Numbered from the stretch's first letter, positions 53,354 through 62,533 are shown. The stretch is DNA of 64,000 bases from an uncultured Pseudomonadota bacterium (GCA_903829815.1 CAIKRR010000027.1:25112-89111); one strand, 5' to 3'. The notes: generated from the sequence alone by a model not told the origin. Made by a program: numbers and translations.

Positions 53354-54372
53354 ATCCCGCTTTGAATACGGCCTTGAGTCCGGGTTTGCGGCTCATTCTG
53401 GCGCGACAGGTCCGGGCAGGGCTTGCAGCCCTCCTTGCCGGCTGCCTGTCGCCGGCTGTACTCGCCCAACCGGCGCCGGCGAACTGGCCGGTGAAACCGG
53501 TGCGCGTGGTGGTACCACTCGCTGCCGGCAGTGCGGTGGACAATGCCGCGCGCATCGTGCTCCAGAAGGTGGGCGACGCGCTCGGGCAGACCTTCACGAT
53601 CGAGAACCAGCCCGGCGCCTCGGGACTCATCGGTGCGGAGCGCGTGGCGCGAGCCGCACCCGATGGCTATGTGCTGGGTGGCTTCAACGACAGCATCATG
53701 ACGATGCTACCCCACATGGAACCGAAACCGGCCTGGGACATCCTGCGTGACTTCACGCCGATTACCCTCGCTGCCACCATCGACTGGGGCCTGGTGGTGG
53801 GGTCCCAGACACGCCTGAACACGGTGGGCGATCTCATCGCCCGCGCCAAGGCCAATCCCGGCGACATCGATTTCGGCTCGGGCGGCAACGGCAGTCCGCA
53901 GCACATCGGCATGGCGCTCCTCGCGGCACGTGCCGGCATCACGCTCACGCATGTGCCCTACAAGGGCGCCTCGCAAGCCGCTGTGGGCGTGGCCGGCGGC
54001 GAAGTAGCCGCCGCGCTTCAGGGCATCGCAACGGTGTACTCGCTGGTGCGTGCCGGCAAGCTGCGGCTCATCGGTGTGGCCACCCGAACACGGCTCGGAG
54101 CCTTCCCCGACACGCCCACGCTGGCCGAATCGGGCCTGCCCGGGTTCGAGTTCAATTCCTGGTTCACCCTGATGGGGCCGCACGCGCTCCCGCGGCCGAT
54201 CGTGACCACCTTGCGCAACGAAGTGGTGCGGGCACTGGCCGACCCCACCGTTCGCGAGAAACTCGTTGCCCAGGGTCTCACACCACAAGGCAGTACCCCG
54301 GAAGAGCTCGCCCAGGCCACCCAGGCGCAACTGACACGCTACGGCGAATTGATGCGTCAGATGGGCCTCTGA
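53350..54372 (+). CDS. Bug/TctC-family receptor (copy 8)
   Basis: A 340-residue periplasmic receptor. GTG start overlaps the LDH2 stop (GTGA). The signal region is longer than usual and ends SPAVLAQPAPA. Mature motifs are PVRVVVPLAAGSAVDNAARIV (the PPGG loop is replaced by LAAGSAVDN), FTIENQPGASGLIG and AAPDGYVLGG. The altered loop suggests a ligand unlike that of the other copies. It closes the racemase-LDH2-Bug operon and converges on the ABC permease gene. Confidence 0.92.
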   Translation: MNPALNTALSPGLRLILARQVRAGLAALLAGCLSPAVLAQPAPANWPVKPVRVVVPLAAGSAVDNAARIVLQKVGDALGQTFTIENQPGASGLIGAERVARAAPDGYVLGGFNDSIMTMLPHMEPKPAWDILRDFTPITLAATIDWGLVVGSQTRLNTVGDLIARAKANPGDIDFGSGGNGSPQHIGMALLAARAGITLTHVPYKGASQAAVGVAGGEVAAALQGIATVYSLVRAGKLRLIGVATRTRLGAFPDTPTLAESGLPGFEFNSWFTLMGPHALPRPIVTTLRNEVVRALADPTVREKLVAQGLTPQGSTPEELAQATQAQLTRYGELMRQMGL

Positions 54373-54406
54373 GGCGGGACTGAGCGGGCCGCTGCGCTCG
54401 ACGCTG

Positions 54407-55297
54407 TCAGGCGGTGTCGCCTCCGCGCGCCTGCTGGCGCAAGGCCGCGTGCGGGATCGCCAGGCGCTCGGCCAGTTCCACCAGCAGGTAGAGCGCCACA
54501 CCCACGACGGTGAGCGCAATCACACCGGCAAAGAGGAGCGGCGTATCCATACTGCCATTGGCGGTCAGGAGCACGTACCCGAGTCCTTCCTCGCCCCCCA
54601 CGAATTCGCCCACGACCGCACCGACCACAGCCAGCGTGATGGCAATCTTCATGCCCCCAAACACGGTGGGCAAGGCACTGGGCAGGCGAATCTTGAAAAA
54701 GGTGTCGAGCGCCGACAGGCCCATCGAACGGGCGAGCAGGATCTTCTCGCGCTCGATCGACTCGAGCCCCACCGCGGTGTTGATCACGATGGGGAAGAAC
54801 GCGATCAGAAACGCGATGAGCACCTTGGGCAGCAGGCCGAAGCCGAACCACACCACAAAGAGCGGCGCCACCGCCACCTTGGGAACGGCCTGCGAGGACA
54901 CGAGGAGCGGATACACCGAGCGCGAAAATGCAGGCCACAGGAAGAGAGCCATGGCAAGAGGAACGCCCACGACCACACTCAGCCCGAACCCGAGCAGGAT
55001 CTCGACCAGCGTGGCCCAGCCGTTGTTGAGCAGCAGACCCCAGTGCGCCGCCAGCGACTGTGCAATGAGACTGGGTGGCGGCAGGATGAAGGGTGGCACG
55101 CCAGCTGCGCGCGTGCCGTATTCCCAGAGCAGCCCGATCACCACGACCACCAGAATGGGGTAGCCAAGCGCTGCCCGACGGGCCCGCGCGGTGCGCTTGC
55201 GCAAGCCGGCCTGCACCCGTGCCTCGACCGCGGCGAGCGCGGTTTCGTGTTCATCGGGGGACTCCTCGCCTGAGGCATGCTGATTCGTGGTGCTCAT
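54407..55297 (-). CDS. ABC transporter permease (SsuC/TauC/NMT1-associated type)
   Basis: A 296-residue inner-membrane protein with a hydrophilic N-terminus of about 45 residues, then six hydrophobic segments. The cytoplasmic loop SIEREKILLARSMGLSALDTFFKIRLPSALP is the EAA-type coupling loop that docks to the ATPase. It belongs to the nitrate/sulfonate/taurine import class. The ATG overlaps the ATPase stop (ATGA). With the ATPase and the Tat-exported receptor it forms one importer, and it is the only ABC membrane pair in the window, so it might also serve the two orphan NMT1 receptors. Confidence 0.92.
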   Translation of the reverse strand: MSTTNQHASGEESPDEHETALAAVEARVQAGLRKRTARARRAALGYPILVVVVIGLLWEYGTRAAGVPPFILPPPSLIAQSLAAHWGLLLNNGWATLVEILLGFGLSVVVGVPLAMALFLWPAFSRSVYPLLVSSQAVPKVAVAPLFVVWFGFGLLPKVLIAFLIAFFPIVINTAVGLESIEREKILLARSMGLSALDTFFKIRLPSALPTVFGGMKIAITLAVVGAVVGEFVGGEEGLGYVLLTANGSMDTPLLFAGVIALTVVGVALYLLVELAERLAIPHAALRQQARGGDTA

Positions 55298-56133
55298 CGT
55301 GACAACCCCGCCGCGCGTTCGCGCAGGACGCCCTGCTCGAGAAAGAAGTCAGTGATCTCGCGACTCACCGCATGAAACACCGCGCTGTCACGCATGGCGA
55401 GCGTGCGTGGGCGCGGCAGATCAACCACGATTTCGCGCGCAATGCGCCCGGGGCGTGGCGTCATCACGATGATGCGATCGGAGAGGAACACCGCCTCGGC
55501 AATACTGTGAGTGACAAAGAGCACGGTCATGCGTTCGGACTGCCAGAGCTCCTGCAGGTCAAGCACCAGTTGATCACGGGTAAGCGCGTCAAGCGCACCG
55601 AAAGGCTCATCCATCAGCAGTTGCGGCGGTGTGTGGACAAGCGCACGGCAGATCGACACCCGCTGGCGCATGCCCCCGGAGAGCTCATGCGGGTACTTGT
55701 GCTCGAACCCTGCCAGACCCACCGCAGCCAGCAGCGAGCGCGCTCGCCGTTCGGCATCCGCGGCCGGCAGGCGCCGCGCTTCGGCCTGCAGCATCACGTT
55801 CTCGAGCGCCGTGCGCCATTCGAGGAGCACCGGACTCTGGAACACGATACCCAGGTCGGTCTGCGGCCGATCGACCACGCGCCCGCCCACCCGCACCGTG
55901 CCATCGGATGCCGGAAGGAGGCCCGCCGCAATCATCATGAGCGTGCTCTTGCCGCAACCGCTCGGCCCGACAATCGAGATGAACTCACCGCGCCGCGCCT
56001 GCATCGACACCCGGTCGAGCGCGCGCACCGCGCCGCCTGCACTGGCGTACACCTGAGTCACCCGATCGATGTCGATCAGGACTTCATCGGTCACTTGCCC
56101 GGATGGGGCCATTGCAGCAGCCATCTGCATCAT
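55294..56133 (-). CDS. ABC transporter ATP-binding protein (SsuB/TauB type)
   Basis: A 279-residue ATPase. Walker A GPSGCGKST at about 56-64, Q-loop in GIVFQSPVLLEWRTALEN, signature LSGGMRQRV, Walker B LLMDEPFGALD and the switch His in VTHSIAEAVFLSD. The pattern is that of the nitrate/sulfonate import ATPases. Its ATG overlaps the isochorismatase stop, so all four genes of the transport end of the operon are coupled or nearly so. No regulatory extra domain is seen. Confidence 0.94.
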   Translation of the reverse strand: MMQMAAAMAPSGQVTDEVLIDIDRVTQVYASAGGAVRALDRVSMQARRGEFISIVGPSGCGKSTLMMIAAGLLPASDGTVRVGGRVVDRPQTDLGIVFQSPVLLEWRTALENVMLQAEARRLPAADAERRARSLLAAVGLAGFEHKYPHELSGGMRQRVSICRALVHTPPQLLMDEPFGALDALTRDQLVLDLQELWQSERMTVLFVTHSIAEAVFLSDRIIVMTPRPGRIAREIVVDLPRPRTLAMRDSAVFHAVSREITDFFLEQGVLRERAAGLSR

Positions 56134-56759
56134 GCCGCCCAGGTATCGATGACGGCCTGGGCAGTGGTCACCAGCCCGTAGTCACGCGAGAAGCGGGGCA
56201 GAACGCCCTCGTGGTCGCCGCGACTCGCCGCCGCGCAGCAATCGGCCACCAGCGTCACATACCAGTCGGCAAAGTAGGCATCGCGCGCGGTCGACTCGAC
56301 GCAGGTATCGGTGGCCACCCCGGTGAGCAGCAGACTCTGGATGCCGCGCTCGCGAAGGAGGGCTGGGAGCGCAGGGTCAGTCATGGCGCTGTAGCGATGC
56401 TTGATGATGACCACATCCGTTGCCTGCGGGCGCACCCGGTAGAAGTCGGCCCCCCAGGACCCGGTGAGACAGCGCGGCAAGGTCGATCCGGTGCGCGCGT
56501 TGCGCTCGCGCATGGCAGCAGACAGATCGGGCGGATCGTAGATGGCCTGCACGAAGACCACCAGCACGCCAGCCGCACGCGCAGACTCGATCAGTCGCTC
56601 GAGCGGTGGCACCGATTGCTGGATGAACCCGACATCGGCACCGATGCGGGCAAAGAAGCCGCCGTCGGCCACGAAATCGTTCTGCACATCGATGACGACG
56701 AGCGCGGCATTGCCAGGCGCCGCCTTGAGGGCAAGCGTATCGAGCAGGGGCGTGGTCAT
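56130..56759 (-). CDS. Isochorismatase-fold cysteine hydrolase (amidase-like)
   Basis: A 209-residue cysteine hydrolase of the isochorismatase/nicotinamidase superfamily. The catalytic triad is visible: Asp in VVIDVQNDF, Lys in IIKHRYSA and Cys in GVATDTCVESTARDA. Superfamily members hydrolyse amides or carbamoyl groups, for example maleamate (NicF), ureidoacrylate or N-carbamoylsarcosine. I use the ATG at 56759; the track start adds 43 residues overlapping the upstream receptor gene. It sits between a receptor and its importer, so the imported compound or its oxidised product probably carries an amide. Confidence 0.88.
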   Translation of the reverse strand: MTTPLLDTLALKAAPGNAALVVIDVQNDFVADGGFFARIGADVGFIQQSVPPLERLIESARAAGVLVVFVQAIYDPPDLSAAMRERNARTGSTLPRCLTGSWGADFYRVRPQATDVVIIKHRYSAMTDPALPALLRERGIQSLLLTGVATDTCVESTARDAYFADWYVTLVADCCAAASRGDHEGVLPRFSRDYGLVTTAQAVIDTWAA

Positions 56760-56790
56760 GGTTGCTGGGGCGAGTGCGCGACGAGAGGGT

Positions 56791-57900
56791 TCAACTGGCG
56801 GGCTGCGGCGGAACGAAGTCGGCCGCTGTGGGCACGAACTCGTTGGTGTAGAGCTGTGAGGCCTCGAGCGGCGTGGTGACCCCCCCATACGTCTTCAGCA
56901 CATCGACCGTGGCGGCCCAGTCCTTGTCCGACATCCAGCCCAGGGGCTTGCCCGCCGTGTTGGGCGTGACCCACGTATTCCACGACAATTCCATCTCACG
57001 TCGCGTGATGGCAGGCTCGATGGTCTCGAGATACTTTTTCACGATCTGTACGGTCTCGTCGGGGTTGCGCCGCGCGTAGAGAAAACCGCGCAGGCTGGCC
57101 GCCACGAAATCACCCACCAGGGCCGGGTCTTCACGCAGCAGATCATTGTGCACGATGATGCCGTTGCTCACTGCGGCCACGCCACAGTCGGCGTACCAGA
57201 GCGCACGCGCCTTCTTGCCACCGCGGAACTCGATACCGGGAATGTAGCCTTGGGCGAAACCCGCCACCGCATTCACCTGCCCGGTGATGAGCGCGGGCGC
57301 ACTGCCGGCCGCATCGATGTTGACGATGCGTACCTTGGCCGGATCGAGCCCGCAGCCTTTCATGAAGGCCGGAAACTGCTGGAACTGGGCCGCACCACTG
57401 GGGATGCCGATCGACTTGCCCTCCAGATCCTTGGCGGTCCGGATGCCCGAGTCCTCGAGCACCACCACAGCGGTCGGGTTGCGTCGATAGACCGCACCCA
57501 CCATGCGGATGTTCATGCCTTTGGACACGCTGTTGCCCACCACGAACCCGTCGGCAAATCCGAACTGCGAGGCCTTGGTGGCGATAAGCTGTGCCGTCGA
57601 ACCCGAGCCCTTGCCCGGCCCGATCGTGACATCCATGCCAGCCTGTTCGTAGAAGCCCTTGTCTTTCGCCACGATGAAGCCTGCGTTCGGGCCCTGGAAT
57701 ATCCAGTCAAGGCGCATGCTCACCGGGCGCAGGGTCGCAGCGCGCACCGTCGAGAACGGCAGCGCAAGCACCCCAGCGGCAAGGCCCGCCCCTGCGATGA
57801 AGCGGCGACGCGAGGCGCGGTCGGTGCCCGGATTCAAGGATGAAGATGCCTCGTCGCCGAGGCTCACAGGGGAGGAAACAGTATCTGTCAAATGGCTCAT
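56791..57900 (-). CDS. Tat-exported NMT1-like ABC substrate-binding protein
   Basis: A 369-residue receptor with a twin-arginine signal: SRRRFIAGAGLAAGVLALP after about 30 residues, followed by a hydrophobic core and an AXA site before TLRPVSMRLDWIFQGPNAGFIVAKDKGFYEQAGMDV. Tat export implies the protein folds in the cytoplasm. Other text DLEGKSIGIPSGAAQFQQFPAFMKGCGL fits the NMT1 layout. It belongs to the importer encoded immediately downstream. It lies 19 bp after the molybdenum hydroxylase large subunit stop on the same strand. Confidence 0.92.
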   Translation of the reverse strand: MSHLTDTVSSPVSLGDEASSSLNPGTDRASRRRFIAGAGLAAGVLALPFSTVRAATLRPVSMRLDWIFQGPNAGFIVAKDKGFYEQAGMDVTIGPGKGSGSTAQLIATKASQFGFADGFVVGNSVSKGMNIRMVGAVYRRNPTAVVVLEDSGIRTAKDLEGKSIGIPSGAAQFQQFPAFMKGCGLDPAKVRIVNIDAAGSAPALITGQVNAVAGFAQGYIPGIEFRGGKKARALWYADCGVAAVSNGIIVHNDLLREDPALVGDFVAASLRGFLYARRNPDETVQIVKKYLETIEPAITRREMELSWNTWVTPNTAGKPLGWMSDKDWAATVDVLKTYGGVTTPLEASQLYTNEFVPTAADFVPPQPAS

Positions 57901-57919
57901 GGATCTCTCGAGGCGAGGT

Positions 57920-60259
57920 TCAGGGTCGGTGAATCATTGCCCAGATGCGATCGGGTGAGAGGGGTAGTTCACGCGGATCGGCACCAAAGTCGGCGAGTGC
58001 GGCTGCCACCGCATTCGCAATGATGCCACCCACTGGCACGATGCCACCCTCGCCACCGCCCTTGGCGCCGAGCGGATTGTGCGGCGCGCGATAGTTGCCG
58101 AGGACGACGGCACGCACCCGCGGAAAATCGGTACAGGCAGGCAGCAGGTAATCGGCCAGAGAGCCGGTCTGCAACTGGCCCTGGCTGTCGTAAACCAGGT
58201 TCTCGAGCAAGGTGCCGCCGAGGCCCTGGATGATGGCGCCAATGGCCTGACCGTGCGCGGTGAGCGGGTTGATCACGCGCCCGATGTCCTCGACGTTGAC
58301 GTAATCGAGAATCTCGATCTGCCCGGTACCCGGGTCGATGGCGACATGAGCAGCCGCAGCGCCATAGGCATAGGTGTGATGATGGCTCGAGAACGTGCCC
58401 TCGGCCGAGAGCCCGGCTGGCGCACACTGAGCCAGGGCCACCACCTTGCCGGCCACGCTCACCTGCAAGCCGGCACCGATGTCCACCGCTTCCGGTGAGC
58501 AGGCGCAGGCCGTCGCCACTGCACCCCGTATCTCGGCCTTCAGCGCATCGGCTGCTGCCAGGATGGCCGAGCCGCCCATCACCACCGAGCGGGAGTGATA
58601 GGAACCAAAGCCCTCCTTGAGGAAGGTCGTGGAGCCATGAAAGATGCTGACCCGCTCGGCAGGCAAGGCGAGCGCATCGGACACGATCTGCTGGCACACC
58701 GTTTCGATACCCTGACCGATATTGGTCGAACCGATGTAGAGCTCGACGCATCCGTCGGGCTTCAAGTCCAGCCGTGCGTACTCGCGCGGACCCGCCGCAC
58801 CGCCCTCGATGAAGCACCCGACCGCCAGGCCCTGATAGCGCCCGTCGACCAGACGCCCCTGGAGCGCCTGCTTCTCGGCCCAGCCGATTTCGGCCAGGCA
58901 GCGATCGAGCGTCGCCAGGTAATCGCCGCTGTCGAGCTCCTCGCGCCGCTCGACCGGGGTGAGCGTGGCGAGCGGATAGGGCATCTCGGCTGCCGTCACC
59001 AGATTGCGACGGCGAAACTCGACCGGGTCAAGACCGAGGTCACGCGCGGCGAGATCAAACAGGCGTTCGCGGAAGAAGTCGGCCTCGAAACGCCCCGGAC
59101 CCCGATAGGTGCCGATGGGCGACTTGTTGGTGAACACCATGCTCGAATCGACACGGATCACCGGAACGCGATAGGGCCCGGAGAGAAACTGCGCCACATT
59201 GCGCGGCGAGATGGCGCCTGCCGTACGCACATAGGCCCCCATGTCGACATGGGCGGTACCGAGCAGGGCGAGGATGCGGCCCTCGGCGTCGCAGCGAATC
59301 TCGATTTCGATCTCGCACTCGCGCGCATGGCTGGCAGCCAGCAGATGCTCGCGGCGGTCTTCGATCCACTTCACCGGACGGCCGCTGCGCCGCGCCGCGA
59401 AGGGCACCAGGAAGTCTTCGGGGTGAAACTCGCCGCGTGCACCAAAACCGCCACCGACATCGCCCTCGACCATATCGACACATTCTTCGGGCAGATCGAG
59501 CGTCTGGGCGAGGATGCGCCGGTTGGCGAAGGGCACCTTGGCCGCACCCAGCACCGTCATGTGCGAGCTGCCGCCCTGCCACCAGGCAAGTACGCCGCGT
59601 GGCTCCATGGGCACGGCAGCGTGGCGATGCATCTGGAAGCGCTCGCGGCGGCGGTAACTGCCTTCGGGCAGCGGCGTCGCGTCGGACTCAGGCGTGTGCC
59701 CGGCCCCCTTGCGGGCGTGATACGTCATGCCGCGATTGGCAGCATGACCTTCGAACAGCAGGGTCGGCGCGGACAAGCCCTGCTGGCAGTCGCCGATCAC
59801 CGGCAGCGGATCGATCTCGACCCCGATCAGATCCAGTGCATCCTCGGCGAGCGCCGCGGTCTGTGCAAGCACGATGGCGAGCGGCTCACCCACATAGCGC
59901 ACGCGCTCGCTGGCGATCACCGGTTGCTCGAACGGGGCGAGTTCCGCCATCGGCATCAGCCGCATGGGAATGGTGGGGATACGGCCGCTCGACGCCTCGG
60001 CGACATCGCTCGGGCCATAGACGGCGTGCACACCTGGCAGGCGCCGCGCCGGCTCGAGGTCGAGGCGGCGAACGACGCCGTGAGCGACGGGGCTGCGCAA
60101 GATGGCCGCGTAGAGCATGCCTGCCTCGTGCAGGTCGCTCACGAACTGCCCGCGCCCGGTGAGCAGGCGCAGGTCTTCGATGCGGCGCAGCGGCTGACCG
60201 ATCGAGGCGGTGACGCCAGCGGGCAAGTGCGGCAGGCTGGCGGTCAGCGACTCGGTCAT
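57920..60259 (-). CDS. Molybdenum hydroxylase large subunit, third copy, with importer operon
   Basis: A 779-residue catalytic subunit of the xanthine dehydrogenase superfamily. It has GQPLRRIEDLRLLTGRGQFVSD, VEGDVGGGFGARGEFHPEDF, molybdopterin loop TYRGPGRFEADFFRERLF, NIGQGIETV and the catalytic Glu in GGGEGGIVP. The sequence is close to the 10.1-12.4 kb copy along its length (TYRGPGRFEADFFRERLF against TFRGPGRYEANFFRERLL). It lacks adjacent 2Fe-2S and FAD subunit genes. Its stop is 19 bp from the Tat receptor gene and its ATG nine bases from the acetamidase/formamidase stop, so all are one transcript. Confidence 0.92.
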   Translation of the reverse strand: MTESLTASLPHLPAGVTASIGQPLRRIEDLRLLTGRGQFVSDLHEAGMLYAAILRSPVAHGVVRRLDLEPARRLPGVHAVYGPSDVAEASSGRIPTIPMRLMPMAELAPFEQPVIASERVRYVGEPLAIVLAQTAALAEDALDLIGVEIDPLPVIGDCQQGLSAPTLLFEGHAANRGMTYHARKGAGHTPESDATPLPEGSYRRRERFQMHRHAAVPMEPRGVLAWWQGGSSHMTVLGAAKVPFANRRILAQTLDLPEECVDMVEGDVGGGFGARGEFHPEDFLVPFAARRSGRPVKWIEDRREHLLAASHARECEIEIEIRCDAEGRILALLGTAHVDMGAYVRTAGAISPRNVAQFLSGPYRVPVIRVDSSMVFTNKSPIGTYRGPGRFEADFFRERLFDLAARDLGLDPVEFRRRNLVTAAEMPYPLATLTPVERREELDSGDYLATLDRCLAEIGWAEKQALQGRLVDGRYQGLAVGCFIEGGAAGPREYARLDLKPDGCVELYIGSTNIGQGIETVCQQIVSDALALPAERVSIFHGSTTFLKEGFGSYHSRSVVMGGSAILAAADALKAEIRGAVATACACSPEAVDIGAGLQVSVAGKVVALAQCAPAGLSAEGTFSSHHHTYAYGAAAAHVAIDPGTGQIEILDYVNVEDIGRVINPLTAHGQAIGAIIQGLGGTLLENLVYDSQGQLQTGSLADYLLPACTDFPRVRAVVLGNYRAPHNPLGAKGGGEGGIVPVGGIIANAVAAALADFGADPRELPLSPDRIWAMIHRP

Positions 60260-60268
60260 ATCAAAGAC

Positions 60269-61309
60269 TCATCGTTTGGTGAAGATCGACTTGGGGATCA
60301 TGCCATGCACGCCCTTGGTGCCATCGACGATCTGCGTGACATGGTAGTCGACCGCGACGCTGGCGATCATGTAAGCCTCTTCACGCGTGATCTTGGGAAA
60401 CCTCTGCGTGATGAAGTCGATGGTCTCGCGCACGGCAAGTTTTGCCGCCTCGTCGAGGTCGGGATTCAGACCCATGGCAATCCAGTGGGTGGGGGTCTCG
60501 GCGCGCGGCCAGACGAGTTTCATGTCCTTGCGAACGATGAACTGGAAACGCCCCTTCAGGCCGGTTTCGATGGCCGTGAGATCGACCTCGCCATGGCCCT
60601 GAGCGGCGTGGGAATCCCCCACCGAGAAGAGTGCGCCGGGCGCATGCACGGGCAGATAGAGCGTGGTACCGGCAATCAGATCCTTGTTGTCGAGGTTGCC
60701 GGCATGAACCCCGGGCGGGCCGCTGTTGATGCGCCCCTGCGTGATATCGGGTGCCACGCCCATGGTGCCGAAGAAGGGCCGATCGACCGGCACCAGAACA
60801 TCGGGCAGGATCTGCGAGGTCTTGGCCACCATGTCGATCGGCAGGGTACGTTGCCACAGCGCGGTGAACTGATCGGGAAGCGCGCCGGAGTAAGGCCGCT
60901 GCACGTTGAAGCCGTAGGGAATGGCGAGTTGCACATCGAGGATGCGGACTTCGAGAACATCACCAGGCATCGCGCCGGTGATGGCGATGGGGCCGGTGAG
61001 CACGTGCGGGCCGGGCCCGCGATCTTTCACCTCGCGATAGATCTCGCGGGTGTGTTCGGGCACAGCCGAAGGCGGCACCACGCCCGAGCGATCGATGATG
61101 GCTGGATCCCAGGCGGCGATGGTCTCGAGCGAAACGATGTCACCCGAATTGATGGTGAGCACCGGTGGCACCGCGGCCGAGAAGTGGCCCCAGCGAACCG
61201 TACTGGGCGAGGGCTTGAGTTCGTGATCGGCGGCCTGGACGGCCATACCGGCAGAACCGAAGACAGCACCAAGGGCAACGGACAGAAGAGCTCGTGCAGG
61301 ACGCTTCAT
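60269..61309 (-). CDS. Exported acetamidase/formamidase family protein
   Basis: A 346-residue FmdA-type amide hydrolase. It starts MKRPARALLSVALGAVFGSAGMAVQAADHE, a signal peptide, so it would be periplasmic, while most characterised family members are cytosolic. The core text LKPSPSTVRWGHFSAAVPP, MPGDVLEVRILDVQ, HAGNLDNKDL, and VGDSHAAQGHGEVDLTAIETG is diagnostic of the family. The ATG at 61309 has AGAGG upstream; the track adds 23 residues. It is first in the six-gene operon reading toward 54.4 kb. It may remove an amide outside the cytoplasm before uptake. Confidence 0.9.
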   Translation of the reverse strand: MKRPARALLSVALGAVFGSAGMAVQAADHELKPSPSTVRWGHFSAAVPPVLTINSGDIVSLETIAAWDPAIIDRSGVVPPSAVPEHTREIYREVKDRGPGPHVLTGPIAITGAMPGDVLEVRILDVQLAIPYGFNVQRPYSGALPDQFTALWQRTLPIDMVAKTSQILPDVLVPVDRPFFGTMGVAPDITQGRINSGPPGVHAGNLDNKDLIAGTTLYLPVHAPGALFSVGDSHAAQGHGEVDLTAIETGLKGRFQFIVRKDMKLVWPRAETPTHWIAMGLNPDLDEAAKLAVRETIDFITQRFPKITREEAYMIASVAVDYHVTQIVDGTKGVHGMIPKSIFTKR

Positions 61310-61341
61310 GAAAGGCCTCTTCAGACTGAAAGTGAGGGGGC

Positions 61342-61371
61342 ACCATAGCACCAGCCCCAGAGCAGGTGCAA
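61342..61371 (-). promoter_or_regulatory. Candidate promoter for the acetamidase/molybdenum hydroxylase/importer operon
   Basis: Read on the minus strand: TTGCAC, 18-bp spacer, TATGGT, about 33 bp before the acetamidase/formamidase ATG. Both hexamers match sigma-70 consensus at four of six positions. The spacing is good but the match is only moderate. Confidence 0.35.
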
Positions 61372-61436
61372 ATAGCACGATGATGGTGCCAACCCTGCTC
61401 GATGACGGTGCGCACGCGCAGGTCGGGCTTTGTCCT

Positions 61437-62408
61437 TCAGACGACCGGTGCGTCGAAGTCGATCACCGGACCCACGGGGACAATGCCGCCTGGATTGAGC
61501 TTGCGATGACTCTCGTAGTAGTGGCGTTTGCAGTGCTCGAGATTCACGGTCTCGCGCACACCCGGCATCTGGTAGAGACGTCGGGTGTAAGCCCACAGTG
61601 CCGGGTAGTCCACGATGCGGCGCAAGTTGCACTTGAAGTGGCCATGATAAACCGCATCGAAACGAACCAGCGTGGGAAAGAGCCGGATGTCGGCTTCGGT
61701 GAGGCAGCCACCCACCAGCCACGGGCTCACCGAGAGCCTCGCCTCGAGCCAGTCGAGCGTGTCAAAGAGCGGCATGACGGCAGCCTCGTAGGCCGTCTGC
61801 GTGGCGGCGAAACCGGACTTGTAGACCCCGTTGTTGAGCGTGTCGTAGACGCGGGCATTGACGGCATCGATTTCGGCGCGCAACGCTTGCGGGTAGTAGT
61901 CACCGGGCCTCGCGCCAAGCGTATCGAACGCGCTGCTCATCATGCGGATGATTTCCGATGATTCATTCGACACGATCGTGCGCCGCTCGCGATCCCACAG
62001 AACCGGCACGGTGACACGCGTGGTGCAGTGCCGGTCGGCCGCCTGGTAGACCTGATACATGCATCGCGCACCCACTTCGGTATCGGCGATCACGCCCGGG
62101 CCAGGTTCGAACTGCCAGCCCTCCTCGGCCATGCGCCAGTGCACGACCGAGAGGCTGATGAGGGCATCGAGCCCCTTCAGGGTGCGCATGATGAGGGTGC
62201 GATGGGCCCATGGGCAGGCCAGGCTCACATAGAGGTGATAACGCCCGGGCGCAGCCGCAAAGCCGCCCTCGCCTGACGGGCCGGGCGCACCGTCGGGCGT
62301 CACCCAGTTGCGAAACGTCGAGGGCTTGCGCTCGAAGCGTCCACCGCTTGCTGCCGCATTGCCATCGGGGCTGTCGGGCAGCCACTGACCGTCAACAAGG
62401 TGTCCCAT
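61437..62408 (-). CDS. yqjG: Glutathionyl-hydroquinone reductase (Ecm4/YqjG/PcpF family)
   Basis: A 323-residue Xi-class glutathione transferase that removes glutathione from glutathionyl-hydroquinones. The catalytic motif is SLACPWAHRT with Cys65. Further family text includes VVHWRMAEEGWQF, VPVLWDRERRTIVSNESSEIIRM, and a C-terminal helical domain with LTEADIRLFPTLVRFDAVYHGHFKCN and NPGGIVPVGP. I start at the ATG at 62408 (MGHLVDGQW). It would recycle or detoxify quinones made by aromatic hydroxylases such as those at 16.8 and 23 kb; that link is inferred. Confidence 0.92.
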   Translation of the reverse strand: MGHLVDGQWLPDSPDGNAAASGGRFERKPSTFRNWVTPDGAPGPSGEGGFAAAPGRYHLYVSLACPWAHRTLIMRTLKGLDALISLSVVHWRMAEEGWQFEPGPGVIADTEVGARCMYQVYQAADRHCTTRVTVPVLWDRERRTIVSNESSEIIRMMSSAFDTLGARPGDYYPQALRAEIDAVNARVYDTLNNGVYKSGFAATQTAYEAAVMPLFDTLDWLEARLSVSPWLVGGCLTEADIRLFPTLVRFDAVYHGHFKCNLRRIVDYPALWAYTRRLYQMPGVRETVNLEHCKRHYYESHRKLNPGGIVPVGPVIDFDAPVV

Positions 62409-62533
62409 GGCGAAATCGCTCCCGATCGATGAAGTCCCAGCATAACCGCTCGGGCCTGGACTGGGTGAGACCCTGATGCGCCCGCGCCGGTTACGCACGC
62501 GAGCGTCTGGTCACGCCCGGTCGCCCTGTGCCA

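Noticed and set aside
58595-61348. 917-residue plus-strand ORF
   Set aside because: Antisense to two clear genes (molybdenum hydroxylase and acetamidase/formamidase); composition is shadow-like.
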